Positions 18,726 through 27,109 of a stretch of 64,000 nucleotides of DNA are shown piece after piece. The position numbers and the translations under genes are program-made. How positions within the stretch are numbered: the first letter of the stretch is position 1; each line of letters starts with the position of its first letter. Where the stretch lies: positions 186,001 through 250,000 of the forward strand of contig CP065006.1 in NCBI GenBank assembly GCA_016699695.1, in the 5' to 3' direction. Below the pieces are notes generated by a model. It saw only the letters and a list, made by a program, of their open reading frames with translations. It was not told where the DNA came from and did no database searches. Source of the DNA: Bacteroidota bacterium (GTDB taxonomy: Bacteria; Bacteroidota; Bacteroidia; Bacteroidales; UBA10428).

Positions 18726-19397
18726 ATGAGACCACTTTTTTTCTTTCTGATAACTCTTTTTTTTATTCCCTCTTTATATGCGCAATCGCGATTTGGCCTC
18801 GATTTAAGTGCCGAAACTATTTTTTCTACAAGCTCCCGATCAAATACATTGTACACTGGCATTGACAATTACCTGGAATTAAAACTTGATGAAACAATGG
18901 GTTATGACAGCATAATCCTTCAATGTAACAACGGAAAGGTTTTTTTTGATTCGTGCTATGTAGTGATACCGCGCCGTCCAGGTAGTTTGCGTATCGAAGT
19001 GTTTGGATTTATTGACGATAATATTGACACCCTTGGCTATAAAAGCTTTAAAGTGAATACCTTGCCTTCACCACAGTTGGCTTTTGACGAGATTATAGTT
19101 TCCGACAGCATTCTTGTCGATCATAAGGATTTTATCAATGCCGATACTATGTTTATGGTTTATACCAACGACCTGATTGGCTCCGACAAATGGCTTCGTA
19201 TAAGTGAGTTTACTATTGGCTACAATTATGGCGGATATTACATTGGTGAGTCGAATAACAATGGTGCCATCACCCAGGAAATGAAAGAATTAGTACTAAA
19301 CAAAGGTATTGGCCGCTGGATGTCGGTAAAAGTTATCTGTCAGGCAAACAGTTCTCTGTTTCTCAGCAACATAATCTACCGGGTTCTTTTCTATTGA
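18726..19397 (+). CDS. GldM C-terminal-domain-like secreted protein
   Basis: A 223-residue protein with a signal peptide (MRPLFFFLITLFFIPSLYAQ) and two beta-rich repeats. The first (TLYTGIDNYLELKLDE, NNGKVFFDSCYVVIPRRPGSLRIEVFG) and the following LPSPQLAFDEI and SDKWLRISEFTIGYN match the pattern of the periplasmic C-terminal domains of GldM/PorM, the T9SS motor-shaft protein. The N-terminal membrane and coiled-coil parts of GldM are absent. An upstream in-frame ATG exists at 18717. It converges with the 19391 gene, overlapping by 7 bp. It could be an accessory T9SS periplasmic factor. Confidence 0.6.
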   Translation: MRPLFFFLITLFFIPSLYAQSRFGLDLSAETIFSTSSRSNTLYTGIDNYLELKLDETMGYDSIILQCNNGKVFFDSCYVVIPRRPGSLRIEVFGFIDDNIDTLGYKSFKVNTLPSPQLAFDEIIVSDSILVDHKDFINADTMFMVYTNDLIGSDKWLRISEFTIGYNYGGYYIGESNNNGAITQEMKELVLNKGIGRWMSVKVICQANSSLFLSNIIYRVLFY

Positions 19398-20389
19398 TTC
19401 TGGCGAATCTGGTTCAATGCATCGTGAATGGTGAGTTTCTGACCATTCTGATAGGCAACGACAAAGGCTTTCTGCACACGGCTGGAAGTTAACAAAGCCT
19501 TGGCATCATTGAAATTATCAAAAGTTCCGATGGAGTATTTATACCAGTTACCTTCATAAACCTCTCGTATTTCATAATTACCGGCATAAATGTGTTCGCG
19601 AATATATTCCATTGGCATGGGTTCGGTATGGGCTGCAATTTGCACATAAAATACAATTGGCTCCATTGCGGGTTTGCTTTTTTCGGCAGAGCTGGTATCC
19701 ACTACTGTGCGTTGAACAAACAAATCGTCGGGTGGCCTGTTGATAGTAGGATCGCCAAAAGCAGCATTCACTTGCTCAGGCGTAACATCATCTTCCCAAC
19801 CATAATTATATTCTACCGGAAAATCCTGGTAAATCTGTAAAGCCCTGCCCCTGTCGCGAATGGCGGTTTTTTCCAATTCAAAGGCTTCAGTCATTTTGTA
19901 CTGAATAAGGTCGTATTTCTCGAGTTGAATGAGCAGGTCGCGGATGGACATAGCTCTTTCGTATGCCTTGCGCGATTTACTTTCGTAATAGCGGGCTTTG
20001 TTTACGCCAGCGGCATAATGGTTCAATTTCTGTTGGGTTTCCTTAAAACCAATGGCTTTTTCCTGGTATATGGTATAAAAAAGCATAAAACCTTCGCGGT
20101 AAGTCTCTGATGTTGTGAGCAACATTTTTACGGCTTTTTTGTACTCAGGCGAGGTGGCATTTAACTTTTCGTCCTCGGCAATGGATTCAATATAGGCCAG
20201 TGCGGCACTTTCTTTCTCACTGGCATCGTTAATAATACTTACAGCTTTTTCGATACGCTTTTCGTCAATGATAGAAAACTTTAAGGCTACACCTTTCTGA
20301 AAATCGGCCACTGTAAAGTGTTGGGCATTGATCAGCATACTGCCGAAAATACCGATTAAGAATAAGATAGAGCGATAAGGTTGAATCAT
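19391..20389 (-). CDS. Periplasmic SPOR-domain protein
   Basis: A 332-residue protein with a signal peptide (ending MLINAQ) and a helical, Lys/Glu-rich middle (about residues 25-190) typical of a stalk. Its C-terminal SPOR-type module (IVFYVQIAAHTEPMP, NYEIREVYEGNWYKYSIGTFDNFNDAKAL) likely binds glycan-stripped peptidoglycan. I start at ATG 20389; the frame opens further to a TTG. A matching module occurs in the OmpA-family protein at 20706-23003 (EITEMRDDKYYRYMIGRYDSYFEAK), suggesting the two act together. A promoter is not evident. Confidence 0.7.
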   Translation of the reverse strand: MIQPYRSILFLIGIFGSMLINAQHFTVADFQKGVALKFSIIDEKRIEKAVSIINDASEKESAALAYIESIAEDEKLNATSPEYKKAVKMLLTTSETYREGFMLFYTIYQEKAIGFKETQQKLNHYAAGVNKARYYESKSRKAYERAMSIRDLLIQLEKYDLIQYKMTEAFELEKTAIRDRGRALQIYQDFPVEYNYGWEDDVTPEQVNAAFGDPTINRPPDDLFVQRTVVDTSSAEKSKPAMEPIVFYVQIAAHTEPMPMEYIREHIYAGNYEIREVYEGNWYKYSIGTFDNFNDAKALLTSSRVQKAFVVAYQNGQKLTIHDALNQIRQNQ

Positions 20390-20444
20390 TTTAAACTTGT
20401 GCTTGGCATGCAAAAATAAGCAATCTTGCTAAATGACCTAAAAA

Positions 20445-20476
20445 AAATCAGGAACCCTTAAGCGGGCTCCTGATTT
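20445..20476 (-). terminator. Intrinsic terminator after the 31-codon gene
   Basis: On the minus strand: stem AAATCAGGAGCCCG with CGGGTTCCTGATTT-like complement (one bulge), followed by eight T's. It ends transcription coming from 20594. Confidence 0.7.
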
Positions 20477-20498
20477 CTCTGCAATTTCCGTTTTTTAA

Positions 20499-20594
20499 CT
20501 ATTCTGCTAATTCATTTGAAATTTCGGGTGCTCTAAAAATAAACACACCAATTATAATGGCCGAAACAAGATGAATGATTAAAATTGTACCCAT
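20499..20594 (-). CDS. Candidate 31-residue membrane peptide
   Basis: A short frame (MGTILIIHLVSAIIIGVF, then IFRAPEISNELAE) consisting of one hydrophobic helix and an acidic tail. It is flanked by a good Bacteroidota promoter (20611-20641) and a terminator (20445-20476), so the transcription unit seems real. I recognise no family. Alternatively the transcript is a small RNA and the frame incidental, though the clean helix-plus-tail layout argues for a peptide. Confidence 0.5.
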   Translation of the reverse strand: MGTILIIHLVSAIIIGVFIFRAPEISNELAE

Positions 20595-20610
20595 GACGAA
20601 TTGTTTTGTA

Positions 20611-20641
20611 CAAATTTATTCATTCGTCAAAGATTTGCAAG
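20611..20641 (-). promoter_or_regulatory. Bacteroidota promoter for the 31-codon gene
   Basis: On the minus strand the -33 element CTTG, 19 bases, then TAAATTTG (TAnnTTTG) just before the ATG at 20594. Confidence 0.55.
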
Positions 20642-20705
20642 CGTTCGTCAATAAATATTTTCAATTAGTTTAAAAAGTTATTAACAATAACTTTACATTC
20701 CAATG

Positions 20706-23003
20706 TTATTGTTTGCTCCCGTTTTTATCAATGCGAATGATTAATTCACCCCTACGGTTTAAGGCATGGTCTTCTTCGGTGCAATTTGTGCAGTATTTCT
20801 TTAGCTGACTTTTTCCAATTCCATGTGAAATTATCCTCAGCTCGTCGATACCCTTGCTTAAAAAGTATTCGCGTAAAAAGCGGGCCCGCTCTTCGGACAA
20901 TGCACGGTTATACATGTCTGAGCCACGGCTGTCGGTGTGTGCTGCTATTTCAAGGAAATAGTCCGGATTGGCTTTAAGTGTATCGACAACCGCTTGAAGT
21001 TTAATTTCCGAACCACGAGGCACCCTGAACTTATCCAGATCGTAAAACACCAGAGAGGAACCCAATTGATTGGTGCGATCGATAAAGTCATGAACTAAAG
21101 GGTCTTTGGCTTCTGCCGGGGTCACATGTGCGTCTTTCAGGGCTTTCATCACCTTGGCTGGTATGCCATTGATGTAAGCCACAAGTACCGGCTCTTCGAT
21201 TTTTTCTGACAAAAACACTTCTTTAGCTTCGAAATACGAATCGTAGCGACCGATCATATAGCGGTAGTATTTATCGTCACGCATCTCTGTAATTTCAAGG
21301 TTACCCGAATATATCTTTTTAAGCTCAGCCTGACTCAAACGTGTACGGCTATATTTAATTTCGGTAGCAAAGAAGATTTCTTCCTTCACTTCGGCCTGCA
21401 CCGTTAGCTCAGGTTCAAGCGTATAGGTATCGGGAATGTCCTTTTCGATTTTCAATACTTCAAACTTACCCAGCTCCAGAGAGTGATTACCAATAAATGA
21501 CATGCCGGCTGTATTTACCTCAAAGGTTTTGGTTTCGTAGCCTTCCTTTTCAACAGTTATTTTCAACACCTCGTTGGGTTGGGCAACCAACACCAGTTTT
21601 CCGTTATCGGCCAGGGCCAAGACTTCGTCGTTGCCTTTGCTTCGAGTAACCGAAATATTGACATTTTTGAGGTTATCTCCACTGCCCTTTTCAACAATCT
21701 CGCTCGATAGTTTAAGTTGATGAATATCAAATTTATAAATATCGTCGCTACCCTTTCCACCTTCGCGGTTTGAGGTAAAATAGCCACTCAGGCCCGATTC
21801 GAAATAGATGGCATAATCGTTAGCGGAGGAATTGACCGGATAACCAAGATTACGGGCGTATTCTGTGTTACCCAGGTTCTTCGAATAAATATCGAATCCA
21901 CCTAAACCTCCGTGCCCATCGGTGGCAAAGAAGAGTATGCTGTCGTTTAATAAAAAGGCATAGAGTTCATCGCCGGCCGAATTCACATTCTCGCCGAGAT
22001 TTTGAATGTTCTTGAACCCGGTTGAAGTAAAATCGGCCTGATAAAGGTCCCAACCGCCAAAACCGCCAGGGGCATCGGAAGAAAATACGATTTTCTTGCC
22101 ATTCTCACTAAGCGTGGGGTAAGCTATGGCAAATTTAAATTTGTCTGCTACTATCCTTTCTGGTTTGGTAATGTCTTTGTTGTATCCCATATAGGCTTTG
22201 TAGAGGCTATAACCCAGCGAATACTGATCTTGCTCGTTGGGATGAAAACGGCAAATGTAAATTTCGTTGGTACTGGGTACAATGGCATAGCCAACTTCAC
22301 CAAAACGTGTGTTGGTAGGACCTTTTACTTTCTGGGGCACAGGAGTAGTAGTGGAAGCTTCAATATCTTTTAAAGGAGCTGTAAATAAATCGGAGGTATA
22401 AAGGTCGGTAAGATCGCTTTTACGGTCGCGCGTCGACAAAAAGTAAAACGATTTATCGGCTGTAGAGGCTCCAAAATCTGCTGCCGGTGAGTTAATGGCC
22501 AGGGATTCTTTCTGAAAAAAGGTAGAATCGGCAAAATATCGATCGATATTTTCGATGCTCGAAATATACCGCATCGCCATCTGATCGTTGTATTCGAGTA
22601 TTTCGTTGTAGGCAATAAACTGCTCTCGGGCCTCGTCGTATTTACCCTGCATCATTAAAACCTTTCCAAGGGCAAGGTGCACTATGGGATTTGCCTGATC
22701 GTTTGTCTTTAAAATTTTCGAATAATACAATTGTGCCAAATCCGGATTCCCCACTTCCTGGTAAGATACTGCCAGGTTAAACCATACATCGGGGTTTCCG
22801 TCGTACCGGCTGAGCACTTCTTTGTATTTTTCAATTGCCTTAGTGTATTTTTTTTGCTGAAATAGCTCATCACCCTGTTTCGTTAGCCTGCGTTCGCGCT
22901 TAGGCTCCGGCAACTGGGCCTGCAGGCTAAGGGTTAGCATAAGTATTCCTGCTATTAAAACAGTGCGCTTATGAAAAAGATTCCATCCAGTTACAAAATT
23001 CAT
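20706..23003 (-). CDS. PorE-like TPR / beta-propeller / OmpA outer-membrane-peptidoglycan protein
   Basis: A 765-residue protein: signal peptide (ending LSLQAQ), TPR region (residues about 35-150, e.g. YTKAIEKYKEVLSRY, PDVWFNLAVSYQEVGN), PD40 propeller (about 190-430, e.g. GKKIVFSSDAPGGFGGWDLY), a CarboxypepD_reg-like domain (about 440-520), a SPOR-like segment (about 545-620) and an OmpA C-terminal domain (LEIAAHTDSRGSDMYNRALSEERAR). The Asp and Arg that contact diaminopimelate are present. TPR-propeller-CRD-OmpA is the layout of PorE, which anchors T9SS PorP to peptidoglycan; the SPOR insert is extra. It lies 10 bp after the ATPase gene. Confidence 0.82.
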   Translation of the reverse strand: MNFVTGWNLFHKRTVLIAGILMLTLSLQAQLPEPKRERRLTKQGDELFQQKKYTKAIEKYKEVLSRYDGNPDVWFNLAVSYQEVGNPDLAQLYYSKILKTNDQANPIVHLALGKVLMMQGKYDEAREQFIAYNEILEYNDQMAMRYISSIENIDRYFADSTFFQKESLAINSPAADFGASTADKSFYFLSTRDRKSDLTDLYTSDLFTAPLKDIEASTTTPVPQKVKGPTNTRFGEVGYAIVPSTNEIYICRFHPNEQDQYSLGYSLYKAYMGYNKDITKPERIVADKFKFAIAYPTLSENGKKIVFSSDAPGGFGGWDLYQADFTSTGFKNIQNLGENVNSAGDELYAFLLNDSILFFATDGHGGLGGFDIYSKNLGNTEYARNLGYPVNSSANDYAIYFESGLSGYFTSNREGGKGSDDIYKFDIHQLKLSSEIVEKGSGDNLKNVNISVTRSKGNDEVLALADNGKLVLVAQPNEVLKITVEKEGYETKTFEVNTAGMSFIGNHSLELGKFEVLKIEKDIPDTYTLEPELTVQAEVKEEIFFATEIKYSRTRLSQAELKKIYSGNLEITEMRDDKYYRYMIGRYDSYFEAKEVFLSEKIEEPVLVAYINGIPAKVMKALKDAHVTPAEAKDPLVHDFIDRTNQLGSSLVFYDLDKFRVPRGSEIKLQAVVDTLKANPDYFLEIAAHTDSRGSDMYNRALSEERARFLREYFLSKGIDELRIISHGIGKSQLKKYCTNCTEEDHALNRRGELIIRIDKNGSKQ

Positions 23004-23013
23004 ACAAATGATA

Positions 23014-25356
23014 TTATGGTTTGATCAGTATTTTAATTGAATCGAACACTTGGTTCATGTTGTTTATGGTAGTTTGGTCAAACATATCGGCAGGATTTTT
23101 CTCCGCCTCAAAACTATTTACAAAGTTAGCTGCAAGAATCTTTCTTGACAAGTCATTTTCGAAAATATATGCCGAATTTGTGACAGTTATCCCTTCGCGC
23201 CTGAGTAAAATGTACTTTTTAAAATCAAGGGTCGAAAAAATATCCTCCACCTCGTCCAGTGTGCTAAAATACAACAACTTCTGATGATTTACTGAATCGG
23301 AGTGAATTAATGTTTCAGACTGCAGCTGTTCGATGAGCGTTTCCGGGGTATTGCCAAAAAACAACACTCCATAAGGAACCTGCCAGGAAGTGAGTATATT
23401 AACCAAAAGGGAAATGCTTTCGACAGAAGTTGCAGGTATGAAATTCAATTTATCGGCACCCGATATTATTTTTGAAATCCTGCTTAGGTAGTAATAATGT
23501 ATTATATCGGGAACAAGAATGTTATTTCGGTTGCTGATAAGCTGCGAATCGCCCAGGTGCATGCCCATAATGGAATAAACAGGAGAAAGGGTATCGGCCG
23601 ATGCCTTCGTAAGCATTTGGGGATCGAGAATATGGGTTTCACTGTGGTCGTCGGTCTGGTCGAGCCGCTGCACGGCCAATATGCGGTATAGTTTTTCCGG
23701 TTTCACCAGGTGTGGCGAATGGGTGCAGTAAATGATCTGCATTTTATCTTTCAGGTCTTCAAACACTTTCAGCACATCTTCCTGGGCACGCGCATGAAGG
23801 CTAAGCCCGGGTTCGTCGATGAGCAATATTCTGTTGCCGGAGTTTTGTTTTTCGGTGGCTTTTAGTTCGAGGTAGAAGGACAAAAACCAGCGCACCCCCC
23901 TGCTCCGCTGCTTGGGATATAAGCGTTCGTGCTTGTCTTTGATCCAGAATTCGAGGTAAGGTTTTCCACTCTTTTCAGGCACTGTATAATCGTAATGCTC
24001 CAATTCAAGGTGAAGTTTTATTTTGTTATTCTTTCCTACCATCTGACTCCAGTAGTCGTGAAAATTGATGGTGACATCGGTATTTAACGCTTCTATGCCC
24101 TGCTTTAAAATGCGCTGATTTTTTTCGTGAAAGAATGAACTGCTCAAGCCGGCAAGGCTCAAAAAATTACAGACTGCCTTGTAGCCTTCAGTGTGCTCAC
24201 GTTCGTGCAGAATGTCTTCGAGATCGATTTTGTTGGGCAATAGTCCGCTAAAATCTTCGAAAAATTCAAAAACAGGCACCAGCTTCATGCACTCTTTACC
24301 CAGCTGAGTCAGAGTATACAACCTGGTGCTTTGCGCATAGTCGAGTTTTGAGGTTTTAACAGCCTCAGAAATGTCGGTATTGTTTGTTAAAACCTTTTCG
24401 GCAGCCGCTAATTGAATATGCCTCTGGGCCAGAGAACTGCTAAGCCTGGCATCTGTCCTGGCTTGTTCAAGGCTTATCTTCTCAATTTGTTTTTTAATGC
24501 GGTGTTTGTCTCTATTATGAGTGCCAAGCTCGAAGAGTTGATGCATACCACTTAACTGAGTTTTTATTTCGCTGAGCTGTGCTTCAAGTTCATCAGATTC
24601 GTGGGTATATTGACGGCACCTTTTAAAAAATAACAAGCGCTCTGTGAGGGCATTTGTGGCAGCTTTTTGAGTATCGAAGTTGGATTTTTGCTTTAAAAAT
24701 TCATTGTTTTTCTGGTCTTGTTTCTCGGTAAGTTGCTGAAGTGCATCTGAGGCTATCTTCTTTTCCTCTTCGTTTTGTGCTTTATTTACTCTCAATTGCT
24801 GAGCTTTTGTTTGTTGCTGAAGCTCTATAAGCTGCTGCAGGGAGGCATCGCGTAGTTTCTCGAGTTCGGGTAATGCGGCAAATTCTTTTTCGGCCTGTGC
24901 AAAAAAACTATCCAAAAGTTGTATAGTTTGCTTTTCGGACTTTTCTATTTCCTGTGCCCGTTTCTGGTAATAATTCAATATTTCATCGCCAGAATAAAGA
25001 ATGCTACTTTCGTGGTTTTTACTCCAACTTCGCGATAAGGTAAAGGTTTTTTGCTTTTTTATCTTTTCTTTCAGCTCGGCAGGAATTCTTTCTGCATCGA
25101 GATGCGCAAGAAGGTTTTCACCTTGTGGAAGAGTAAATTGGCAACTCACTTCCGGCAAACGCTGGTCGCTTCGGAATACATCTTCAATAATTTTACCGGT
25201 ATAGAAACTGTAAAGTGCTTCCAGTACAGTGGTTTTTCCCGACTCGTTCTGCCCAATGAGCACTGTGATATGATCGGATGAGAGGTTTCGCCAATCGGAA
25301 TCGACGATGGAACGGAAATTCTGTACGCGAAAAGACTGCAATTCAACATTCGACAT
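23014..25356 (-). CDS. OLD-like AAA ATPase with coiled coil and degenerate TOPRIM
   Basis: A 780-residue cytosolic ATPase of the RecF/OLD type. The Walker A motif GQNESGKTT spans residues 35-43. A long coiled coil runs from about 150 to 310 (Gln/Glu/Lys rich). The ABC-like signature region is RGVRWFLSFYLELKA, with Walker B ILLIDEPGLSLH and the H-loop IIYCTHSPHL. In the C-terminal part, where OLD nucleases have VEG-x-x-D and a later D-x-D, this protein reads ILVPDIIHYYYL and GVLFFGNTP, so the metal ligands seem lost. No helicase partner is adjacent. It is probably a DNA-handling ATPase without nuclease activity. Confidence 0.72.
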   Translation of the reverse strand: MSNVELQSFRVQNFRSIVDSDWRNLSSDHITVLIGQNESGKTTVLEALYSFYTGKIIEDVFRSDQRLPEVSCQFTLPQGENLLAHLDAERIPAELKEKIKKQKTFTLSRSWSKNHESSILYSGDEILNYYQKRAQEIEKSEKQTIQLLDSFFAQAEKEFAALPELEKLRDASLQQLIELQQQTKAQQLRVNKAQNEEEKKIASDALQQLTEKQDQKNNEFLKQKSNFDTQKAATNALTERLLFFKRCRQYTHESDELEAQLSEIKTQLSGMHQLFELGTHNRDKHRIKKQIEKISLEQARTDARLSSSLAQRHIQLAAAEKVLTNNTDISEAVKTSKLDYAQSTRLYTLTQLGKECMKLVPVFEFFEDFSGLLPNKIDLEDILHEREHTEGYKAVCNFLSLAGLSSSFFHEKNQRILKQGIEALNTDVTINFHDYWSQMVGKNNKIKLHLELEHYDYTVPEKSGKPYLEFWIKDKHERLYPKQRSRGVRWFLSFYLELKATEKQNSGNRILLIDEPGLSLHARAQEDVLKVFEDLKDKMQIIYCTHSPHLVKPEKLYRILAVQRLDQTDDHSETHILDPQMLTKASADTLSPVYSIMGMHLGDSQLISNRNNILVPDIIHYYYLSRISKIISGADKLNFIPATSVESISLLVNILTSWQVPYGVLFFGNTPETLIEQLQSETLIHSDSVNHQKLLYFSTLDEVEDIFSTLDFKKYILLRREGITVTNSAYIFENDLSRKILAANFVNSFEAEKNPADMFDQTTINNMNQVFDSIKILIKP

Positions 25357-25467
25357 TTTCTGGCAGATTAGTGCTACAATGGAAAAATACGAATATTTAA
25401 CGGTTGAAGGATGCTATTTATGATATTGTTGCCTTGGCAAATCGGCAGGAGACAAATATTTATTGGT

Positions 25468-26295
25468 CTATTTCAGGTTAAAGCCTGTAATGGTTACATC
25501 GTCGAGTTGCGGAAGGGCTCCCTGCCAGCGTTGGAGTTCCTGACCTAAAAATTCCTTTTGTTGAAGCACAGGAATATCTTTACATTTCAGTAACAGATTG
25601 CGAAACGCTGGGTATTTGTACTTTTTCCCATGTTCACCCCCAAACTGATCAGGAAATCCATCGGTGAAGAGGTAAACAAAATCGACCTGGTCTAAAGGCA
25701 TTTGCTGGTTGGTAAAGCTTTGCTCCGTATCGGCATTCACCCCCACCGGCATTTTACTGCCCTGGAGCTGAATGAGCTCGTTGCCGAGAATGACATAGCA
25801 AGGGTTGAAGCAACCTGAATACAAAAACAGTTGCTTGTTAAAATCGACCATGCACACCGATAGGTCAATTCCATCTTTTTGTTCGTCGGCATTTCCCTGC
25901 TGATTGAGGGCATGCATGATGTATTCGCGCATCAGATTCAATAACTCGGCCGGATTGTCCGGATCGTACTTCGAACTAACTAGGTTCAGGAACGAGATGC
26001 CTAAAATGCTCAGAAATGCTCCTGGCACACCGTGGCCGGTGCAATCGCCCACTGCCAGAAAGAACTTGTTCTTCTGCCGGTGAATCCAGAAAAAATCGCC
26101 GCTTACGGTGTCGCGTGGCAGGGAGAAAACAAAGCTTTGAGGCCACACTCGCTGAAGGTCTTTTTCGGTAGGTAAAATAGCCCTTTGGATATAGCTGGCA
26201 TATTGAATGCTCTGGTCGAGCTCTTTTTTCTGCTTGATCAGGTTGTCGAATAAATCGTCTTTACTTTCTGATGGCATAGATTTAGGTAAATGCAT
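25468..26295 (-). CDS. SpoIIE/RsbU-type serine phosphatase
   Basis: A 275-residue PP2C-like phosphatase without a sensor domain. A short N-terminal helix (KQKKELDQSIQYASYIQRAILP, the usual linker before these domains) is followed by DTVSGDFFW, FLAVGDCTGHGVPGAFLS and a late VYLFTDGFPDQFGG, giving the metal-binding Asp set. Such enzymes dephosphorylate anti-anti-sigma or STAS-type partners. I use ATG 26295; ATG 26277 and GTG 26325 are also in frame. No anti-sigma partner is visible. Confidence 0.85.
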   Translation of the reverse strand: MHLPKSMPSESKDDLFDNLIKQKKELDQSIQYASYIQRAILPTEKDLQRVWPQSFVFSLPRDTVSGDFFWIHRQKNKFFLAVGDCTGHGVPGAFLSILGISFLNLVSSKYDPDNPAELLNLMREYIMHALNQQGNADEQKDGIDLSVCMVDFNKQLFLYSGCFNPCYVILGNELIQLQGSKMPVGVNADTEQSFTNQQMPLDQVDFVYLFTDGFPDQFGGEHGKKYKYPAFRNLLLKCKDIPVLQQKEFLGQELQRWQGALPQLDDVTITGFNLK

Positions 26296-26444
26296 TGTGC
26301 CAGGGTTCAAAAGGAGTTTTAACACACCACTGATTTATAAACGTTTTGCACATTAATTAAGTATGTATACTTATCTATTCTGAAGGATCTTTTTCTAGCG
26401 CGCGTGCCTATTTTTGCCTTTTTTTCTGCACTATATATTCTTTA

Positions 26445-26616
26445 AAATCCTTTGGGTCCGGGTTGCAAACCCGGACGCGGGGGGTTTTAGGATTTTATGT
26501 TTTTAACTTATTGCCTACCTATAATATTTTATCTCATTTTAACCGGCATTACAAATGCCTTACTCATCTCTTTTTATCCTGCCCATCCTCGTTACAAACG
26601 AGGACGAGAGGGGTTC
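26445..26616. repeat. Hairpin-rich direct repeat, copy A
   Basis: A unit of about 170 bp with three palindromes: 26456-26476 (arms GTCCGGGTT/AACCCGGAC, itself inside outer arms AAAATCC/GGATTTT), 26545-26559 (GGCATTACAAATGCC) and 26586-26604 (TCCTCGTTACAAACGAGGA). All have TTRCAAA at the centre. The same unit recurs at 27110-27299. It looks like a REP-type non-autonomous element. It overlaps and rewrites the 3' end of the doc gene. Confidence 0.75.
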
Positions 26617-26868
26617 CATCAGGTACAGTCTCATTATAACAAATCCAATCCTCTTATTACCATCAATAAATGGATGATTTATTACAATACTTTCAATCAG
26701 CGCAGCTGCTTTCTGTATCGCTGTTGGATATAAATCCTTCTTGTCGAATGTTTGAAATGGTCTGGATAGTGCAGATTCTAATAATCCCTTATCACGTATC
26801 CCATGAGTACCACCAAATTTCTCAATAAGGATATCCTGAATCAAGATTACTTCTGAAATTGATATCAT
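26560..26868 (-). CDS. Doc/Fic toxin, C-terminus replaced by repeat sequence
   Basis: A 102-residue protein with the Fic core INHPFIDGNKRIGF (residues 63-76) and a death-on-curing type N-terminus (LIEKFGGTHGIRDKGLLESAL). Doc toxins normally reach about 125 residues. Here similarity stops at residue 84 (IMRLYLM), and residues 85-102 plus the stop codon are encoded by repeat copy A, so the C-terminal helices are missing. Intact members modify targets such as EF-Tu; whether this one is active is doubtful. It overlaps the antitoxin gene by 4 bp. Confidence 0.75.
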   Translation of the reverse strand: MISISEVILIQDILIEKFGGTHGIRDKGLLESALSRPFQTFDKKDLYPTAIQKAAALIESIVINHPFIDGNKRIGFVIMRLYLMEPLSSSFVTRMGRIKRDE

Positions 26869-27053
26869 TTAGCTAATCTTTCAAGAACTTCTTTATCCTC
26901 GTGAAGTATTCTATTTAAATTATTTGAAAGAATAGCGCTTGATTTTGATCTTGAGAGCAATCCTTTAAGATAATCAAGTACACTTTCAAGTATTTCGTCA
27001 GGAGCATCAGATAGTACTTTGTTTATCTCTTCTTTTAATTCTTTCGTCGACAT
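26865..27053 (-). CDS. Putative antitoxin of the Doc pair
   Basis: A 62-residue protein rich in Lys, Glu and Ser: an amphipathic N-terminal helix (MSTKELKEEINKVLSDAPDE), then VLDYLKGLL and a tail NNLNRILHEDKEVLERLAK. This resembles the short DUF2281-like antitoxins found before Doc-type toxins in Bacteroidota: an N-terminal helix and a C-terminal segment that could clamp the toxin. No inhibitory Fic-clamp (S/T)xxxE(G/N) motif is certain. ATGA overlap with the toxin gene means coupled translation. Confidence 0.65.
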   Translation of the reverse strand: MSTKELKEEINKVLSDAPDEILESVLDYLKGLLSRSKSSAILSNNLNRILHEDKEVLERLAK

Positions 27054-27109
27054 ACTAAAATTTTTATCAAATATACAAAATAACCTGGTTCAACTTGTTA
27101 CCGCTATCT

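Noticed and set aside
23014..25356. Gabija/OLD anti-phage system
   Set aside because: No UvrD-like helicase partner, nuclease motifs appear lost and the neighbours are envelope genes.
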